Positions 22,917-29,376 of a stretch of DNA of 30,241 bases are shown here, in pieces. The notes below the pieces were generated by a model. It was given only the letters and a program-made list of their open reading frames with translations, ran no database searches and was not told the origin of the DNA. The DNA comes from Verrucomicrobiota bacterium (GTDB taxonomy: Bacteria; Verrucomicrobiota; Verrucomicrobiia; Opitutales; Opitutaceae), in contig JAFAAS010000072.1 of NCBI GenBank assembly GCA_023426435.1, positions 1-30,241 on the forward strand, written 5' to 3'. The translations under genes and the position numbers were made by a program. The stretch's first letter is position 1, and each line of letters begins with the position of its first letter.

Positions 22917-23783
22917 ATGTTTTATCACGATCGAAAACTTCAGTATCGCGTGCGCGTCGATAAGCCGAATCCGCACTTCGCCAAAATGCTCCAGCAGGCC
23001 ATCGGCGGCATCGAGGGCGAGATGCGCGTGTGTTTGCAGTATTTGTTTCAGGCGTGGGGCTGTCGCGGCCCGGTGAAGTATCGCGACATGCTCTTGGAAA
23101 CCGGCACGGAGGAGATCAGCCACATCGAGATGCTGGCGACGGCGGTGGCGTTGAATCTCGAAGGCGCGCCGACGGAGACGAAGTCGAATGCGGCGTTGCA
23201 TCCGGTGGTGAATGCGGTGCTCGGCGGAATGGATCCGCGGCATGTGTTATCGACGGGATTGGCGGCGATGGCGGCGGATGCGAATGGCGTGCCGTTCAAT
23301 GGCTCGTGGGTTGTGGCGAGCGGCAATCTCGCGGCGGACATGTATGCAAACGTCATGGCGGAGGCGACGGGACGCGTGCTGGCGACGCGGCTTTATGAGA
23401 TGACGGACGATCCGGGGATGAAGGACATGCTGTCGTTTCTGATCGCGCGCGACACGATGCATCAGAATCAGTGGCTCGCGGTGATCGAGGATTTGGGCGG
23501 CTTGGACAAGGTGCTGCCGATTCCGAATTCGTTTCCGGAGGAGCTGCAGAAGAACGATGTGGCGTATGCGTTTGTGTCGACGCAGCGGGAGCCGGCGGAA
23601 GATCCGGGGCATCGTTGGACGACGGGGCCGTCGGTCGATGGGAAGGGAGTGTTTTCGTTTGTGCAGGGTGCGCCGGTGGGCGGTGAGCCGGTGTTGGCGC
23701 CGCCGAAGCCGGAAGGGCATGCGCAGACGGAGCAGATGACGGGGGCGTTGACGGAGGATATCGATCGGCCCTTGAAGCGTTAA
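22917..23783 (+). CDS. Manganese catalase
   Basis: This non-haem dimanganese catalase destroys hydrogen peroxide in the cytoplasm. At 288 residues it fits the family. It opens with MFYHDRKLQYRVRVDKPNPH, the characteristic N-terminus. The four-helix bundle ligands are visible: Glu35 (GGIEGEMRVCLQY), Glu66 and His69 (TGTEEISHIEM), Glu149 (NVMAEATGR) and His182 (ARDTMHQNQW). They sit at almost the same positions as in the Lactobacillus enzyme. The ATG at 22917 is preferred; the frame continues upstream to 22845 with unrelated basic residues. Such proteins are often stress- or spore-related. It stands alone, with queE following after about 145 bases that contain a strong hairpin. Confidence 0.93.
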   Translation: MFYHDRKLQYRVRVDKPNPHFAKMLQQAIGGIEGEMRVCLQYLFQAWGCRGPVKYRDMLLETGTEEISHIEMLATAVALNLEGAPTETKSNAALHPVVNAVLGGMDPRHVLSTGLAAMAADANGVPFNGSWVVASGNLAADMYANVMAEATGRVLATRLYEMTDDPGMKDMLSFLIARDTMHQNQWLAVIEDLGGLDKVLPIPNSFPEELQKNDVAYAFVSTQREPAEDPGHRWTTGPSVDGKGVFSFVQGAPVGGEPVLAPPKPEGHAQTEQMTGALTEDIDRPLKR

Positions 23784-23810
23784 GAAGGTTTTAACCTGCG
23801 GGAGATCAAC

Positions 23811-23850
23811 CCGGCCACGGTGGGAGCGCGGATGCTCCGACCGTGGCCGG
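23811..23850. repeat. Long hairpin between manganese catalase and queE
   Basis: CCGGCCACGGT (23811-23821) pairs with ACCGTGGCCGG (23840-23850). After one G-G mismatch, GGAGC (23823-23827) pairs with GCTCC (23834-23838), leaving a 6-base loop. It lacks a T-tract but is stable enough to act as a transcript end or stabiliser for the catalase mRNA. A GTG at 23820, in frame with queE, lies inside it and is not the real start. Confidence 0.8.
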
Positions 23851-23915
23851 AATGGTTTTGGGATGTCGGCTTCGACGAGATTGGGTTTGAGGTCGGGGCG
23901 GTTTGGGGCGATTCG

Positions 23916-23924
23916 CGGAGGGAG
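23916..23924 (+). promoter_or_regulatory. Ribosome binding site of queE
   Basis: A purine-rich GCGGAGGGAGCG segment places GGAGG a few bases before the ATG at 23928. It decides the start over the 36-codon longer open frame that begins in the hairpin at 23811-23850. Confidence 0.7.
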
Positions 23925-23927
23925 CGA

Positions 23928-24623
23928 ATGTTGGTCTCGGAGATATTTTATTCGTTGCAGGGCGAAGGGGCGCTGACGGGCGTGCCGTCGGTGTTTGTGC
24001 GCTCGAGCGGGTGCAATCTGCGGTGCAACTGGTGCGATACGCCGTATGCGTCGTGGAATCCGGAAGGCGAGAAGCGGACGGTCGCGCAGATTTTAGGGGA
24101 GATTAAAAGTCATCCGGCGGCGCGGCATGTGGTGCTGACGGGGGGCGAGCCGATGATTGCGAAGGACATCCGGATCCTGGCGGATGAGATCAAGAAGCTC
24201 GGGCATCACATCACGATTGAAACGGCGGCGACGGTGGCGCCGGGCGGGATTGCGTGCGATTTGGCGTCGTTGTCGCCGAAGTTGTTGAATTCGGCGCCGG
24301 ATGAGCGGTTGAGCACGGCGTGGCGGAGGAAGCACGAGCAGTTGCGTTGGCAGCCGGACGTGGTGCGGGCGTGGGTGGATCGTTACACGTATCAGTTCAA
24401 GTTCGTGATTTCGCGGCCGGAGGATGTGGCGGAGATGGAGGGAATGCTGGCGTCGTTGGGGCGGGATATTCCGCGGAGCCGGGTGTTTCTGATGCCGGAA
24501 GGGACGACGCTGGAGGCGATTCGCGGGCGGGCGGGTTGGTTGGGGGAACTGTGCAAGGCGCGAGGCTATCGGTATGCGCACCGGCTGCATATCGAACTCT
24601 ATGGCAACACCCGAGGCACCTGA
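23928..24623 (+). CDS. queE: 7-carboxy-7-deazaguanine synthase
   Basis: This radical SAM enzyme contracts the ring of carboxy-tetrahydropterin to 7-carboxy-7-deazaguanine, a step toward queuosine and other deazapurines. The 231-residue protein starts with SEIFYSLQGEGALTGVPSVF, typical of QueE. It has the cluster motif C-x3-C-x2-C at Cys29, Cys33 and Cys36 (GCNLRCNWCDTPYA). LTGGEPM matches the SAM-binding GGE motif. The ATG at 23928 is supported by its Shine-Dalgarno sequence. The gene end overlaps the ExoD-like gene by 23 bases. No queC, queD or queF is in the window, so the pathway is presumably split. Confidence 0.94.
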   Translation: MLVSEIFYSLQGEGALTGVPSVFVRSSGCNLRCNWCDTPYASWNPEGEKRTVAQILGEIKSHPAARHVVLTGGEPMIAKDIRILADEIKKLGHHITIETAATVAPGGIACDLASLSPKLLNSAPDERLSTAWRRKHEQLRWQPDVVRAWVDRYTYQFKFVISRPEDVAEMEGMLASLGRDIPRSRVFLMPEGTTLEAIRGRAGWLGELCKARGYRYAHRLHIELYGNTRGT

Positions 24624-25308
24624 TTCCCAGACGACGGCGGAAGCGCTGGCGAGCGCGCGGCTCAGCGGGCAAGGTGTGTTGGTCGGACGGGCGGTGCCGC
24701 GGAAGTTATCGGATGACTTGGGGTTGATCCTGCGGGAGTTCGAGGTGGAGGACGTGACGCTGCGCGAGGTGCTGGCGGTGATGCATGGGCGCGGCTATGT
24801 GCTGCTCGTGATGTTGCTTGCCCTCCCCTTCTCGACGCCGATTCCGCTGCCGGGATTGTCGACGCCCTTTGGGTTGGTGATCGCGATGATCGGGGCGCGG
24901 CTGGCGTTGGGGCAGAAGCCGTGGCTGCCGGCGAAGTTGTTGGATACGCGGTTGTCGCCGAAGTTTTTCGCGAAGGTGTTTGCGGCGGCGCGGCGGATAT
25001 TGCGGGGCTTCGAGTATTTTCTGCGGCCGCGGATGTTGTGGCTGACGGGATCGGGCGGGATGCAGCAGCTGCATGCGGTGCCGATTTTGCTGAATGCGTT
25101 GATGCTCTTGCTGCCCTTGCCGGTGCCGATGAGCAATGTGGTGCCGGCGTTCAGTATTTTGCTGCTGGCGGCGGGGCTGTTGGAGCGGGACGGGCGGTTT
25201 ATCGTGGCGGGATATTTCGCGTTTTTGGTGGGCGTGGCGTATTTCGCGATCGTGGGGACGCTGGGCGTGGAGGGGGTGGTGACGTTGTGGGAATGGCTGA
25301 CGCGGTGA
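24601..25308 (+). CDS. ExoD family membrane protein
   Basis: This 235-residue inner-membrane protein matches the ExoD (exopolysaccharide synthesis) family. A soluble N-terminal region has REFEVEDVTLREVLAVMHGRG. The hydrophobic part has LLVMLLALPFSTPIPLPGLS, PFGLVIAMIGARLALG and PWLPAKLLD in sequence. A further hydrophobic pair contains LLLPLPVPMSNVVPAFSILL. Rhizobial ExoD mutants make less exopolysaccharide and are alkali-sensitive, but the molecular role is unsettled. The ATG at 24601 overlaps the queE end, which suggests co-translation without a clear functional link. The frame is open nine codons further upstream. Confidence 0.85.
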   Translation: MATPEAPDSQTTAEALASARLSGQGVLVGRAVPRKLSDDLGLILREFEVEDVTLREVLAVMHGRGYVLLVMLLALPFSTPIPLPGLSTPFGLVIAMIGARLALGQKPWLPAKLLDTRLSPKFFAKVFAAARRILRGFEYFLRPRMLWLTGSGGMQQLHAVPILLNALMLLLPLPVPMSNVVPAFSILLLAAGLLERDGRFIVAGYFAFLVGVAYFAIVGTLGVEGVVTLWEWLTR

Positions 25309-25324
25309 GGAACAATTCGGTGGA

Positions 25325-25353
25325 ACCACGAATGGACACGAATAGACACGAAG
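25325..25353 (+). repeat. Single-arm repeat upstream of the lipoate-pathway gene
   Basis: ACCACGAATGGACACGAATA followed by GACACGAAG makes a near-tandem run of an ACACGAA unit about ten bases long. It belongs with the ACCACAGAGGCAC-type elements at 11590-11657 and 27493-27587, but only one arm is present. It ends one base before the ATG at 25355 and so forms the whole proximal leader, with its GAAGG end as the only Shine-Dalgarno-like sequence. Confidence 0.65.
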
Positions 25354-25354
25354 G

Positions 25355-26068
25355 ATGAATCTGGATGTTTTGCCGACGCGGGTCGGCGGTGCGGCGGAGA
25401 ATATGGCGTTGGATTTCCTGCTGTTGCAGCGGTATCCGCGCGCGGTGCCGCGGTTTCGGCATTACGGGTGGAGGCAGCCGTCGTTCACTTTTGGATACAG
25501 CCAGAAGATCGCGTTTGTGCGCGAGCAGCTGCCGCCGGAGGAGCGGTTCGATCTATGCCGGAGGCCGACGGGGGGTGGCGTGGTGGATCATCGCGACGAC
25601 TGGACGTTTTCGCTGGTGATTCCGCGCGGGCATCCGCTGGAGGACGTGCGGGCGACGCAGAGTTATCGCGAGGTGCACGAGTGTTTGGCGGAGGCGCTGC
25701 GGCGTCAGGATGTGCCGGCGGCGACGAAGCAGCAGCCGGATCCGCCGCATGCGAACGGGCCGTTGGGGCCGGGCGTGTGTTTTCAGCGGGCGGAGCTGTA
25801 TGACGTCGTGAATACGGAGACGGGCGAGAAGATCGCGGGGGCGGCGCAGAAGCGGAACAAGCACGGGTTGCTGATGCAGGGCTCGCTGTGGCGGCCGTCG
25901 GTGCGGAAGACGATCGATGACGAGATGTTGCGCGGAGAGTTTGCGGAGCTGCTCGCGCAGAAGCTGGGTGGGACGGCGGAGTCGGTGCCGTGGCCGGAGT
26001 TGAACGAGGACGAAGTCAGTGGGCTGACGGAGGAGTATTCGTCGACGGAGTGGATGGAGTTTCGGTGA
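25355..26068 (+). CDS. Lipoate-pathway acyltransferase of the LipM/LplA superfamily
   Basis: The 237-residue protein has the biotin/lipoate ligase fold. Motifs are ENMALDFLLL (N-terminal), CRRPTGGGVVDHRDDWTFSL (the RR-TGGG acyl-site loop), GVCFQRAELYDVV with Cys142, and GEKIAGAAQKRNKHGLLMQG with Lys159. A Cys in the CF position followed by K-x-G-x-A-Q is like LipM-type octanoyltransferases, which move octanoyl from acyl carrier protein to a lipoyl domain. Lipoate ligase is the alternative. Acceptors would be GcvH or the 2-oxoacid dehydrogenase E2 proteins. The ATG at 25355 directly follows a repeat. The gene is convergent with the rRNA methyltransferase gene. Confidence 0.82.
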   Translation: MNLDVLPTRVGGAAENMALDFLLLQRYPRAVPRFRHYGWRQPSFTFGYSQKIAFVREQLPPEERFDLCRRPTGGGVVDHRDDWTFSLVIPRGHPLEDVRATQSYREVHECLAEALRRQDVPAATKQQPDPPHANGPLGPGVCFQRAELYDVVNTETGEKIAGAAQKRNKHGLLMQGSLWRPSVRKTIDDEMLRGEFAELLAQKLGGTAESVPWPELNEDEVSGLTEEYSSTEWMEFR

Positions 26069-26108
26069 GGGGCGGCGGGGACGCGTCGCCCTACCCTTTC
26101 TTTAGGGT
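26069..26108. repeat. GGGTAGGGCGA-type repeat and small hairpin between convergent genes
   Basis: On the - strand the sequence reads GGGTAGGGCGACGCGTCCCC (from 26096 down). Its TAG is the stop codon of the rRNA methyltransferase gene. A related copy lies inside that gene at 27007-27044. Next to it, ACCCT (26093-26097) can pair with AGGGT (26104-26108) around TTCTTT, a weak hairpin between the two convergent genes. Confidence 0.65.
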
Positions 26109-27500
26109 GATCACGCACTCGAGGTGGCGCGTTTGCGGGAAGAGGTCGAAGGGTTGGACGGCGGTGAGCTTGTAGCCGGCGGCGAGGAAGTCGCGGAGAT
26201 CGCGCATTTGCGTGGCGGGGTCGCAGGAAACGTAAACGACGGCGCGCGGGCCGAAGGCGAAAAGTTGTTGGAGGAAGACCTGATCGCAGCCCTTGCGCGG
26301 CGGGTCGATGATGACGACGGAGTCGTCGGGCGGGAATGTGAGGCCGGCGAAGATCGCGGAGGCGTCGCCGGCGAGGAAGGTGGCGTTGGCGATGTGGTTG
26401 GCGGTGGCGTTTTCGCGGGCGAACTTGATCGAGGTTTCGCTGATCTCGACGCCGGCGACGCGTTCGAAGGCGGGCGCGGATGCGAGGGCGAAGAGGCCGC
26501 TGCCGCAATAGGCGTCGACGAGGAAGCGGGCGCCGGTGGCGGCGGCCTGGTCGCGGACGTAGGCGACGAAGGCGGGAAGAATGAAGGGGTTGTTTTGGAA
26601 GAAGTCGCGGGCGAGGAAGTGGAGGCGGAGCGGCGCGGCGGGGATTTCAGATTTGAGATATGAGATTTGAGAAGGGGAATGGGCTGGAAGGGCGATTTCC
26701 TCGGTGATGATGGCGTCGTAGTCGGTGGTGACGGTGCCGGAGGCGTCGCGGAGGAGGAGCGTGGCGCCGCGGGTGTAGGTGTCGCGTTGCGCGTGAACGC
26801 GGGCGCGGACCTCGGTGAGGCGGGTGTTGATGGCGTCGGTGGCGATGGGGCAGCGCGGGACGTCGATGATGTCGAAGCGCGTGCCTTGACGAAGGAAGCC
26901 GATGGGGAAAGTCGTGGACGGGTTCGGAGTTGGGAGTTCGGGGGTCGGCGTTGAGGAAATCGCGGCGGGGATGGTGGTTTCCTGGGAGGCGATGGTGGGG
27001 TCGGATGGGGCGGACGGCTCGGCCGGAGGCCTCGCCCTACCCGGGTTGAAGTGCGGGGTGATTTTGGAGCGGTAGCCGTAGGCGCGGGGCGAGGCGATGA
27101 CGGCGGCGACGTCGAAGGTGACGCCGGCCATGTGTTGGAGGAGCTCGGCGACCTGCTGGCGTTTCCAGTGAAGTTGTTGGGTGTAGTCGAGATGTTGATA
27201 CTGGCAGCCGCCGCAGCGGCCGAAGAGCGGGCAGCCGGGTTGGACGCGGTGGGGCGAAGGCGTGAGGACGGCGACGAGGTCGGCTTCGGAGAAGTTTTTG
27301 TGGTTGCGGAAGACGCGGGCGCGGACGCGTTCGCCGGGGAGCGTGAAAGGGACCATCACGACCCAGCGGGATGCGGGGTCGTTAGGCAGTGGGACGCGGC
27401 CGAGGCCGGAGCCGAGGTTGGTGAGCGTGGCGATCTCGAGCTCGATTTCCTGGTGATAGGCGAACGGCTGGTCGTTGAATTTCTTCCTTTTCTTAACCAC
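26091..27500 (-). CDS. 23S rRNA (uracil-5-)-methyltransferase, RlmD/TrmA family, with repeat-derived insertions
   Basis: The enzyme makes 5-methyluridine in RNA using SAM. The 469-residue protein begins with a TRAM-like segment. It then has the 4Fe-4S cysteines in CPLFGRCGGCQYQHL (Cys90, Cys96, Cys99) and a fourth at Cys217. The methyltransferase domain contains VDAYCGSGLFALA, IIDPPRKGCD, the nucleophile Cys426 in YVSCDPAT and Glu461 near the end. Residues about 153-199 form a Pro/Thr/Ser-rich insertion, and about 274-287 a second one (SPSQISYLKSEIPA); both coincide with short DNA repeats. The start is a GTG at 27500 that lies inside a repeat arm, and the stop TAG lies in another repeat. The exact target (U1939, U747 or tRNA) is not certain. 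Confidence 0.9.
   Translation of the reverse strand: MVKKRKKFNDQPFAYHQEIELEIATLTNLGSGLGRVPLPNDPASRWVVMVPFTLPGERVRARVFRNHKNFSEADLVAVLTPSPHRVQPGCPLFGRCGGCQYQHLDYTQQLHWKRQQVAELLQHMAGVTFDVAAVIASPRAYGYRSKITPHFNPGRARPPAEPSAPSDPTIASQETTIPAAISSTPTPELPTPNPSTTFPIGFLRQGTRFDIIDVPRCPIATDAINTRLTEVRARVHAQRDTYTRGATLLLRDASGTVTTDYDAIITEEIALPAHSPSQISYLKSEIPAAPLRLHFLARDFFQNNPFILPAFVAYVRDQAAATGARFLVDAYCGSGLFALASAPAFERVAGVEISETSIKFARENATANHIANATFLAGDASAIFAGLTFPPDDSVVIIDPPRKGCDQVFLQQLFAFGPRAVVYVSCDPATQMRDLRDFLAAGYKLTAVQPFDLFPQTRHLECVITLKKG
26642..26672. repeat. In-frame GATTTGAGATATGAGATTT repeat inside the RlmD-family gene
   Basis: The + strand has imperfect copies of a GATTTGAGA unit (TTTCAGATTTGAGATATGAG and on), far more AT-rich than the gene around it. 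It encodes the small insertion near residues 274-287. Another simple stretch, GTTCGGAGTTGGGAGTTCGG (from 26922), lies in the larger insertion. Confidence 0.65.
27007..27044. repeat. In-frame copy of the GGGTAGGGCGAGG repeat inside the RlmD-family gene
   Basis: On the - strand it reads GGGTAGGGCGAGGCCTCCGG and continues to GCCGTCCGCCCC. In this copy TAG is out of frame, and the repeat encodes Pro-Gly-Arg-Ala-Arg-Pro-Pro-Ala-Glu-Pro at the start of the large insertion. The related copy at 26069-26096 is read one frame over and stops the same gene. Confidence 0.7.
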
Positions 27501-27587
27501 AGGGGCACAGAGGACACAGAGAAGAAGGAAGAGGAAGTCGAAATTCCGGTTGGTATTCTCCGTGTGCTCTGTGTCTCTGTGGTTTAA
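27493..27587. repeat. Inverted repeat in the divergent gap between the RlmD and TrmH genes
   Basis: The left arm at 27493-27522 (TTAACCACAGGGGCACAGAG and on) is complementary, with a few mismatches, to the right arm at 27557-27587 (ending CTCTGTGTCTCTGTGGTTTAA). Units are about 8-9 bases (GCACAGAG, GACACAGAG). It fills nearly the whole 98-base divergent gap. The left arm overlaps the GTG start of the RlmD-family gene, and the right arm ends 11 bases before the TrmH-family ATG. Confidence 0.85.
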
Positions 27588-27598
27588 CTGATTTCGAA

Positions 27599-28411
27599 AT
27601 GGCTGAGGAAAAGATCACGAGTTTGCAGAATCCGCGGGTGAAGCAGTTGGTGAAGCTGCGCGACCGGCGTCCGCGCGATGAGGCGGGGGTGTTTTTGGTG
27701 GAAGGTTATCGCGAGATCCGGCGGGCGTTGGAGAAAGGCGTGGCGCTGGCGGAGTTGTATTTCTCGCGGGAGTGGTTTCTGGGGGAAAACGAGCCGGCGT
27801 TGATCGAGCAGGCGCGGGCGGCGGGGGCGCAGGTGGTGGAGTTGTCGAAGGAGGCCTTTGCGAAGGTGGCGTATCGGGAGCGGCCGGATGGTTTGCTGGC
27901 GGTGGCGCCGCAATGGAAGCGGGCGTTGGAGGATGTGGCGTTAAAGGAGGAGCCGTTTCTTTTGGTCGTGGAGGCGATCGAGAAGCCGGGGAATCTCGGG
28001 ACGATTTTGCGGAGTGCGGATGCGGCGGGGTGCGATGCGGTGATCGTGTGCGATGCGGTGACGGATATCTTCAATCCGAATGTCGTGCGGGCTTCGACCG
28101 GCGTGCTGTTTTCGGTGCCGCTGGTGGTGGAGGAAAGCGCGCGGGTGCTGGCGTGGTTGAAGGAGCGGCGTATCCGAACGGTGGCGACGACGCCGGCGGC
28201 GGAGAAGATTTACTCGGACGTGGATCTGCGGGGGGCGCTCGCGGTGGTGATGGGCAGCGAGCAGTATGGGTTGAGCGAGTTTTGGCTGAAGGAGTGCGAC
28301 GTGCCGGTGCGGATACCGATGGCGGGGCAGGCGGATTCGTTGAACGTGGCGATGGCGACGATCATCACGTTATTCGAGGCGGTGCGGCAGCGAGGGGCAA
28401 AGGATCAATGA
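27599..28411 (+). CDS. SpoU/TrmH family RNA 2'-O-methyltransferase
   Basis: The 270-residue protein combines an N-terminal RNA-binding domain (SLQNPRVKQLVKLRDRR, then FLVEGYREIRRAL) with a SPOUT knotted methyltransferase domain. The three family motifs are EKPGNLGTILRSADAAG (about 125-141), VMGSEQYGLS (about 217-226) and IPMAGQADSLNVAMA (about 238-252). It likely methylates a ribose 2'-OH of rRNA or tRNA, but the target is not evident. The ATG at 27599 is just past a long inverted repeat, and no Shine-Dalgarno is seen there. It is divergent from the RlmD-family gene, so two RNA-methylation genes share one control region. Confidence 0.92.
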   Translation: MAEEKITSLQNPRVKQLVKLRDRRPRDEAGVFLVEGYREIRRALEKGVALAELYFSREWFLGENEPALIEQARAAGAQVVELSKEAFAKVAYRERPDGLLAVAPQWKRALEDVALKEEPFLLVVEAIEKPGNLGTILRSADAAGCDAVIVCDAVTDIFNPNVVRASTGVLFSVPLVVEESARVLAWLKERRIRTVATTPAAEKIYSDVDLRGALAVVMGSEQYGLSEFWLKECDVPVRIPMAGQADSLNVAMATIITLFEAVRQRGAKDQ

Positions 28412-28413
28412 GG

Positions 28414-28449
28414 GATGGCCGCAAAGAGGCGCAGAAGGCGCAAAAAGAG
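28414..28449 (+). repeat. Single-arm repeat of the GGCCGCAAAGAGG family
   Basis: GATGGCCGCAAAGAGGCGCA followed by GAAGGCGCAAAAAGAG lies in the 43-base gap between the TrmH-family gene and the next gene. It is the clean form of the arms seen in the nuo operon at 2584-2702 and 6284-6360. Only one arm is here. It ends 5 bases before the next ATG and offers the only purine-rich leader. Confidence 0.75.
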
Positions 28450-28454
28450 ATGGA

Positions 28455-29318
28455 ATGAAGGTGGTTGTAGAAGAAAAGAAATGGCGCGAGCGGATGCAGG
28501 CGCATGAGGCGCGGGTGCGGGTTTGGACGGATCCGCATCAGGAGCGGGCGGCGCGGGGTGAGAAGCACCCGGTGTATGATTTCTTGTTTAGTTATTATGC
28601 GTTTCGGCCGGCGTGCTTGCGGCGGTGGCATCCGGGTCCGGAAGTGGTGTTGGCGGGCGAAGGGGCGCGGGAGTTTTTGCGGTGGGAGGAGTATCGGGAA
28701 ATTGGAGACGGCGTGGCCGTGGGGCCGTTGCCGGAGCGCCGGCGGGCGTTTGTGGGGTGGTTGAAGACGTTGTTGGAGGCGATGCGGGAGCGGCCGGCAT
28801 TCTTCGGGTGTTTCGGGCTGCATGAGTGGGCGATGGTGTATCGGCAGACGCCGGAGCAGGTGCGGCACAATGCGTGGCCGCTGCGATTTCCGCCGGAGGA
28901 GCTGGCGCGGATCGTCGAAGGCAGTGCGGTGTGTTGTTCGCATTTTGATGCGTATCGATTTTTCACGGACGCGGCGCGGCCGTTGAACCGGGCGGAGCTG
29001 ACGCGCGACGGGATGTTGCGGAACGAGCAGCGCGGGTGTCTGCACGCGAACATGGATTTGTATAAGTGGGCGTTCAAACTGGCGCCGTGGACGCCGAGTG
29101 AGCTGATCGCGGATTGTTTCGAGCTGGCGCGGGATATCCGGGAAATGGATATGCGGGCGAGTCCGTATGATTTGCGGGCGCTGGGGTTCGAACCGATCGC
29201 GATCGAGACGCCGGCGGGGCGGGCGGAGTATGAGCGGCGGCAGCGGGAGTTTTCGGCGCGCGGGGAGCCGTTGAGGGAAAGATTGATGGCGGTGTGCGCG
29301 CGGTTGTTGGAGACGTGA
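28455..29318 (+). CDS. Conserved protein often labelled 3-methyladenine DNA glycosylase
   Basis: The 287-residue soluble protein contains HPVYDFLFSYYAFRPACLRR followed by WHPGPEV, then FGCFGLHEWAMVYRQTP, and CSHFDAYRFFTDAARPLN further on. I associate this arrangement with a family often labelled 3-methyladenine DNA glycosylase in databases, mainly from actinobacteria. I see no helix-hairpin-helix motif or other signature of known glycosylases, so that activity is doubtful. The conserved His, Asp and Cys residues hint at an enzyme or metal site. The ATG at 28455 follows a single-arm repeat. It is probably co-transcribed with the TrmH-family gene. Confidence 0.7.
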   Translation: MKVVVEEKKWRERMQAHEARVRVWTDPHQERAARGEKHPVYDFLFSYYAFRPACLRRWHPGPEVVLAGEGAREFLRWEEYREIGDGVAVGPLPERRRAFVGWLKTLLEAMRERPAFFGCFGLHEWAMVYRQTPEQVRHNAWPLRFPPEELARIVEGSAVCCSHFDAYRFFTDAARPLNRAELTRDGMLRNEQRGCLHANMDLYKWAFKLAPWTPSELIADCFELARDIREMDMRASPYDLRALGFEPIAIETPAGRAEYERRQREFSARGEPLRERLMAVCARLLET

Positions 29319-29376
29319 CGCGGTGGGGCGGGTTTGCGCTTGGCGGCCCGCGGCGAATGGGCAGCTTGGCGGGCGC

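Noticed and set aside
23820..23927. Longer QueE starting at a GTG within the hairpin
   Set aside because: The ATG at 23928 has a good Shine-Dalgarno sequence and gives the normal QueE N-terminus.
24601..24623. Possible frameshift between queE and the ExoD-like gene
   Set aside because: Both proteins are complete with family-typical ends. The 23-base overlap is an ordinary operon overlap.
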